Shown here one piece after another: positions 60,802 through 64,000 of a DNA stretch of 64,000 nucleotides. The notes beneath the pieces were generated by a model. It made no database searches and was not told where the DNA came from. It saw only the letters and a program-made list of their open reading frames with translations. Position 1 is the stretch's first letter, and every line of letters begins with the position of its first letter. A program made the position numbers and the translations under genes. The stretch comes from CBIHON01 sp966211965 (GTDB lineage Bacteria; Pseudomonadota; Gammaproteobacteria; Burkholderiales; Burkholderiaceae_D): the NCBI GenBank assembly GCA_966211965.1, contig CBIHON010000020.1:32207-96206 (forward strand), given 5' to 3'.

Positions 60802-62001
60802 ATGTTATTCTCACGCATAAGTCTACTCGCATCCGCTCTGGTACTGATATTCAGTTTGTCGGCCTGTACCACGACACCCATAGAAAAAAAGCCGGCGCAT
60901 CCGCCGCCCTCGGCATCCGCAACTCCTCCGGTCAAGCCCGCCGAGATTCTCAGGCCGACCACGTTTGCAGCAATTCCCGGCTGGGATAAGGATGATCTGC
61001 GCGAGGCGTGGCCTGCCTTTCTCGCTTCTTGCGAGGTCTTGGTCAAGAAGAACGATTGGCGCGAACCTTGCCACGTGGCACGCGATGTTGTCGCTACCGA
61101 CGCGAATGGGGTGCGACTTTTTTTCGAAGCATTCTTTGTGCCTCATCAAGTCGTCAATCCTGATGGGACCGAGACCGGCTTGATTACCGGCTACTTCGAG
61201 CCGCTGCTGCGCGGCTCGCGTACGCGTGGCGGTCCCTATCAAACGCCGCTGCATCGCACGCCGGACGATTTGCTCACCCTCGATTTGACCAGTGTCTATC
61301 CTGAATTGAAAGGCATGCGCCTGCGCGGCCGATTGGCGGGGCACAAGGTAGTCCCGTATGCTTCGCGCGCCGAAATGCTGCAATCCAATGCCTTGAGCGG
61401 TAAGGAGTTGGTCTGGGTCGACGATCCGATCGAAGCGTTTTTCCTGCAAGTGCAAGGCTCCGGCCGTGTGCATCTGGCGGACACTAATGAAACGGTGCGC
61501 GTTGCCTATGCCGAGCAAAACGGCCATCCATATAAATCGATCGGACGCTATCTGGTGGACAAAGGCGAACTGACGCTCGATCAGGCCTCGGCACAAAGCA
61601 TCAAGGCTTGGTACCAGGCCCATCCGGCGCGCCAGCAAGAGTTGTTGAACGCCAATCCAAGCTACGTGTTCTTCAAGGAAGAAAAAATTTCCGATCCGAA
61701 CAAAGGGCCAAAGGGGGCGCTCGGCGTTGCCTTGACGCCGCAACGCTCAATCGCGATCGATGCGCAATTTTTGCCGCTTGGTGCGCCGGTGTTTCTGGCA
61801 ACGACGCTGCCCAACAGTGACACGGCTTTGCAGCGTTTGATGATGGCGCAGGATACCGGCGGTGCGATCAGGAATGCAGTTCGCGCCGATTACTTCTGGG
61901 GTTTCGGAAATGAAGCGGGCGAGAAGGCCGGCAAAATGAAACAGCGTGGCATGATGTGGGTGCTTATGCCGAAGCTGGCGCCGCCGGTTTCCCGCCGATA
62001 G
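60802..62001 (+). CDS. mltA: Membrane-bound lytic murein transglycosylase A
   Basis: MltA (399 residues) cleaves glycan strands of peptidoglycan to 1,6-anhydro ends. A lipoprotein signal ends in LSAC (Cys 22), then a Pro/Ala-rich linker. The MltA domain contains ETGLITGYFEPLLRGSRTRG and AFFLQVQGSGRVHL. The 3D domain at the C terminus has the catalytic Asp region RLMMAQDTGGAI and RADYFWGFGNEAGEKAG. No ribosome site precedes the ATG, which is only 12 bases from a divergent small gene. Confidence 0.94.
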   Translation: MLFSRISLLASALVLIFSLSACTTTPIEKKPAHPPPSASATPPVKPAEILRPTTFAAIPGWDKDDLREAWPAFLASCEVLVKKNDWREPCHVARDVVATDANGVRLFFEAFFVPHQVVNPDGTETGLITGYFEPLLRGSRTRGGPYQTPLHRTPDDLLTLDLTSVYPELKGMRLRGRLAGHKVVPYASRAEMLQSNALSGKELVWVDDPIEAFFLQVQGSGRVHLADTNETVRVAYAEQNGHPYKSIGRYLVDKGELTLDQASAQSIKAWYQAHPARQQELLNANPSYVFFKEEKISDPNKGPKGALGVALTPQRSIAIDAQFLPLGAPVFLATTLPNSDTALQRLMMAQDTGGAIRNAVRADYFWGFGNEAGEKAGKMKQRGMMWVLMPKLAPPVSRR

Positions 62002-62020
62002 CGGATAGAGTAGAGGGCGC

Positions 62021-62482
62021 TTACACGTGTACGGGAATTCGCTTCGCGACTTTCGGTGCGGCAGACAGTTCGCTCGGATCGCCGTAAGTGTTCTCGTCGA
62101 GCATTTGCATCACGGTGGCCAAGGAGGTATCCATAGTGAAAGCATGAAAAACAAACCACTGTGGCAATAGCCTGTCGGCGACTTCACGCCCCAATGCCAG
62201 GTCGCCGTTCATTATGCGGTTACGGATCTTGTGCAGAACGCCTAATACGCGCGCATGTTGCTCGCGGTGCGCCTTGAGCCCGGGAAAATCAATTTCTTCC
62301 ATCCATTCTTCTTCAGTGGCGAAGATGTTCTCCGTCTTTGCGACAAAGCGGTCGTAACGGGTATGAAATTCGCTGTCCTTGGCAGACAACAATTCCTCGA
62401 TCGCATCGAAAAAATTCTTGTGCAAGGCATCCATGGCGAGTAGGCCGGAGGATTTGTCGGAAAATGAAATTGCTTCCCGCAT
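62021..62482 (-). CDS. Bacteriohemerythrin-like protein with one His ligand replaced
   Basis: A 153-residue four-helix protein of the hemerythrin family. Ligands seen: His 21 (MDALHKNFF), Glu 57 (ATEEEWM), His 72 and His 76 (LKAHREQHARVL), His 113 and Asp 118 (FHAFTMD). The His normally found four residues before the Glu (HFxxE) is Ile 53 here (TENIFATEE), so the diiron site lacks one expected ligand. It may hold iron differently or bind other ligands. GGGAG lies before the ATG ending at 62482. It starts 22 bases after the uspA stop, so both are probably one stress-related unit. Confidence 0.8.
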   Translation of the reverse strand: MREAISFSDKSSGLLAMDALHKNFFDAIEELLSAKDSEFHTRYDRFVAKTENIFATEEEWMEEIDFPGLKAHREQHARVLGVLHKIRNRIMNGDLALGREVADRLLPQWFVFHAFTMDTSLATVMQMLDENTYGDPSELSAAPKVAKRIPVHV

Positions 62483-62504
62483 CGGAGTCTCCCATGAGAA
62501 ATGA

Positions 62505-62942
62505 TTAACGGAATACCATGACTGGAATCGTCGTATGCGCCAGCACTTTCTGTGTTTCACTGCCGACGAATAACCTGCTCAAACCTTTGCGTCCATGTGA
62601 TGCCATGAAAATGGCATCACAACTGAAATCGCTCGCGGTCTTGACGATTTCTTCGTAAGGATTGAATGACTGAGCAATACGCGTCTCATATCGCACATTC
62701 GCCTTGAGCGCGGCATCGGCGATACGTTTGACATGCTGCAGCGCCAATTCACGCGTGCTTTTTTCATATGCCGCTGGGTCGGATGCCATCGCGCTTTCGG
62801 CCAATGGTGCGAACGGATATGGTTCGGCCACAGACAATCCTATGATTTTGGCGCCGCTGAATTTTGCGAATTCAATCGCTGCGTCGATGGCTTTTTCGGA
62901 GAGCGCAGAACCATCGGTCGGAACCAAAATTGTCTTGAACAT
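62505..62942 (-). CDS. Universal stress protein UspA family
   Basis: A 145-residue Usp domain: start MFKTILVPTDGSALSEKAID, and the nucleotide-binding C-terminal run IFMASHGRKGLSRLFVGSET with GxxG and GS, so it probably binds ATP. Such proteins respond to stress or low oxygen and bind nucleotides without a single set function. The ATG ending at 62942 gives the family start; the frame extends four codons further. Upstream it carries an inverted repeat described separately. Operon with the hemerythrin-like gene. Confidence 0.9.
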   Translation of the reverse strand: MFKTILVPTDGSALSEKAIDAAIEFAKFSGAKIIGLSVAEPYPFAPLAESAMASDPAAYEKSTRELALQHVKRIADAALKANVRYETRIAQSFNPYEEIVKTASDFSCDAIFMASHGRKGLSRLFVGSETQKVLAHTTIPVMVFR

Positions 62943-62959
62943 ACTCTGCCTCAATGGCC

Positions 62960-62985
62960 AATATGGCGGGGCGTCTAGCCATATT
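62960..62985. promoter_or_regulatory. Inverted repeat upstream of uspA
   Basis: AATATGGC (62960-62967) and GCCATATT (62978-62985) are perfect 8-bp arms around a 10-base spacer, starting 17 bases before the uspA ATG. The spacing fits a dimeric regulator or a leader hairpin. It does not match the FNR pattern TTGAT-N4-ATCAA. Confidence 0.45.
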
Positions 62986-63152
62986 TCTTATTTAAGATAG
63001 GGCGGCTTTGAGGAATGTCAAGGATATGAGGCGATGGACATTTCTCCCAAATGCCGGGTTTGGAACTGACGGATGGCGGAGGACTAAGGGGCGTACAGTC
63101 ACCAATAAATAAGCATTGCAAGAAGGAAATGCTTGATGACGGGTTCGGCGCG

Positions 63153-63177
63153 GATTGTAGTAGGAGGCGCTACAATC
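63153..63177. promoter_or_regulatory. Inverted repeat overlapping a -10 box before the enoyl-CoA hydratase gene
   Basis: GATTGTAG (63153-63160) and CTACAATC (63170-63177) are perfect 8-bp arms with a 9-base spacer, 36 bases before the ATG. The right arm contains TACAAT, a good -10 box, so a bound repressor would block it. Another short repeat, AAGCATT (63111-63117) with AATGCTT (63128-63134), lies just upstream. Confidence 0.5.
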
Positions 63178-63213
63178 TTCCGTGTTGAATCTATTCCCTT
63201 CACTGGAGCTGCC

Positions 63214-63990
63214 ATGAATTACGAAAACATTCTCGTTGAAACGCAGGAAAAGGTCGGCTTGATTCGATTGAACAGATCCAAGGCATTGAATGCCTTGAAC
63301 GATCAGTTAATGGATGAGTTGGGAGATGCGCTGTTCAAGTTCGATGTAGATGAAGCCATCGGCTGTATCGTCATTACCGGTAGCGAAAAAGCGTTTGCCG
63401 CAGGCGCCGATATTGCTGCAATGGCCAACTACACTTATATGGATGCTTTCAAAGGCGACTATATCACTCGCAATTGGGAACACATCCGCCGTGTGCGCAA
63501 GCCGGTCATTGCTGCGGTAGCTGGTTATGCGCTTGGTGGGGGCTGCGAGTTGGCAATGATGTGCGACTTTATTATTGCTGCCGACACCGCAAAATTCGGA
63601 CAGCCGGAAATCAAACTCGGCACCATGCCCGGTGCCGGCGGTTCGCAACGTCTGCCGCGCGCCGTATCGAAGGCCAAGGCCATGGATATGTGTTTAACGG
63701 CGCGCATGATGGATGCTGTTGAGGCAGAGCGCGCTGGCCTGGTCTCACGCATCGTGCCTGCAGACAAGTTGCTGGAAGAAGCGCTCGGAGCAGCAGCCGT
63801 CATCGCCAGCATGTCACTGCCAATCGTTATGATGATCAAGGAGTCCGTCAACCGGGCATATGAAACGACATTGTCGGAAGGTGTGCAATATGAGCGGCGA
63901 ATGTTCCACAGCACTTTTGCCACGGAGGATCAAAAAGAAGGAATGAAAGCTTTTTTGGAAAAGCGCTTGCCAAGATTTGAGAACGTTTGA
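63214..63990 (+). CDS. Enoyl-CoA hydratase
   Basis: A 258-residue crotonase that hydrates trans-2-enoyl-CoA in beta-oxidation. Both catalytic Glu are present: Glu 112 (YALGGGCELAMMCD) and Glu 132 (FGQPEIKLGTMPGAGGSQRL). The oxyanion segment is SEKAFAAGADIAAM. GGAG before ATG 63214 supports this start; the upstream in-frame 27 codons cover promoter-like DNA. It could act in fatty acid or phenylacetate-type pathways; no partner genes are in the window. The last 10 bases after it carry nothing visible. Confidence 0.92.
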   Translation: MNYENILVETQEKVGLIRLNRSKALNALNDQLMDELGDALFKFDVDEAIGCIVITGSEKAFAAGADIAAMANYTYMDAFKGDYITRNWEHIRRVRKPVIAAVAGYALGGGCELAMMCDFIIAADTAKFGQPEIKLGTMPGAGGSQRLPRAVSKAKAMDMCLTARMMDAVEAERAGLVSRIVPADKLLEEALGAAAVIASMSLPIVMMIKESVNRAYETTLSEGVQYERRMFHSTFATEDQKEGMKAFLEKRLPRFENV

Positions 63991-64000
63991 TATAGTTCGC

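Noticed and set aside
1..64000. CRISPR arrays, insertion sequences with transposase, prophage genes, rRNA
   Set aside because: Reading through the window showed no regularly spaced short repeats, no transposase or integrase frame and no rRNA sequence.

Overview
The window reads as core chromosome of a beta-proteobacterium of the order Burkholderiales, most likely Oxalobacteraceae and plausibly Herminiimonas or a close relative. This is inferred from gene order (pilMNOPQ-aroK/aroB-dgt, kdsD-kdsC-lptC-lptA-lptB-rpoN-hpf, hemA-prfA-dsbB-prmC, rpe-gph-trpEGDC), protein sequences and moderate GC content; no rRNA or database search supports it. I see no phage, insertion sequence with a transposase, CRISPR array or plasmid function.

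Layout. 0-0.3 kb: 5' end of a class A penicillin-binding protein (minus), divergent from the type IV pilus operon pilMNOPQ (0.7-5.8 kb, plus). The pilus operon is followed by an 869-residue repeat lipoprotein with four Ig-like units of exactly 114 residues, then by a single open frame that fuses shikimate kinase and 3-dehydroquinate synthase, then a dGTPase-like gene. 11.4-18.1 kb (minus): an acyl-CoA hydrolase, then the LPS cluster kdsD-kdsC-lptC-lptA-lptB with rpoN and hpf. 18.2-21.1 kb: two transporters. 21.1-26.1 kb: acyP, uvrA, an MFS exporter and ssb, closed by an 18-bp perfect-stem terminator. 26.4-29.7 kb: a c-di-GMP protein (PAS-GGDEF-EAL) overlapping an HDOD protein. 29.7-40.9 kb: grxD-ubiX, tex, an SNF2 helicase with a SWIM zinc finger, and the hemA-prfA-dsbB-prmC group. 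41-45.2 kb: a CHASE2 histidine kinase, its OmpR-type regulator and a DUF697-like protein. 45.2-47.5 kb: tRNA-Phe with its own promoter and UUCG terminator, a UbiH-type hydroxylase and dsbC. 47.6-51 kb: a two-subunit molybdenum hydroxylase of the isoquinoline oxidoreductase type with its MocA-like cofactor transferase. 51-53.3 kb: a DUF3429 membrane protein and an M61 peptidase. 53.4-60.1 kb (minus): rpe-gph-trpL-trpE-trpG-orf-trpD-orf-trpC. 60.2-64 kb: apaG, a 46-residue membrane protein, mltA, a hemerythrin-like protein with uspA, and an enoyl-CoA hydratase.

How the genes work together. Four envelope themes recur: pilus assembly, Kdo/LPS transport, periplasmic disulfide chemistry (dsbB, dsbC) and peptidoglycan turnover (PBP1A, mltA). 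Aromatic amino acid synthesis appears at two points: the fused AroK-AroB enzyme and the trp operon. The trp operon is preceded by a 28-codon leader peptide with four Trp codons and a terminator-like hairpin, so it is very probably controlled by transcription attenuation.

Most of the window is conserved housekeeping DNA. I do not see a clearly new multi-gene system. The parts most worth a second look are the trpL attenuator, the two unrelated genes embedded in the trp operon (one a glutamine-amidotransferase-like protein whose catalytic His position is Gln), the pilus-linked repeat lipoprotein, the AroK-AroB fusion, the 27-bp-arm palindrome after the M61 peptidase, the hemerythrin lacking one His ligand, and several unlisted small ORFs and operator-like repeats.
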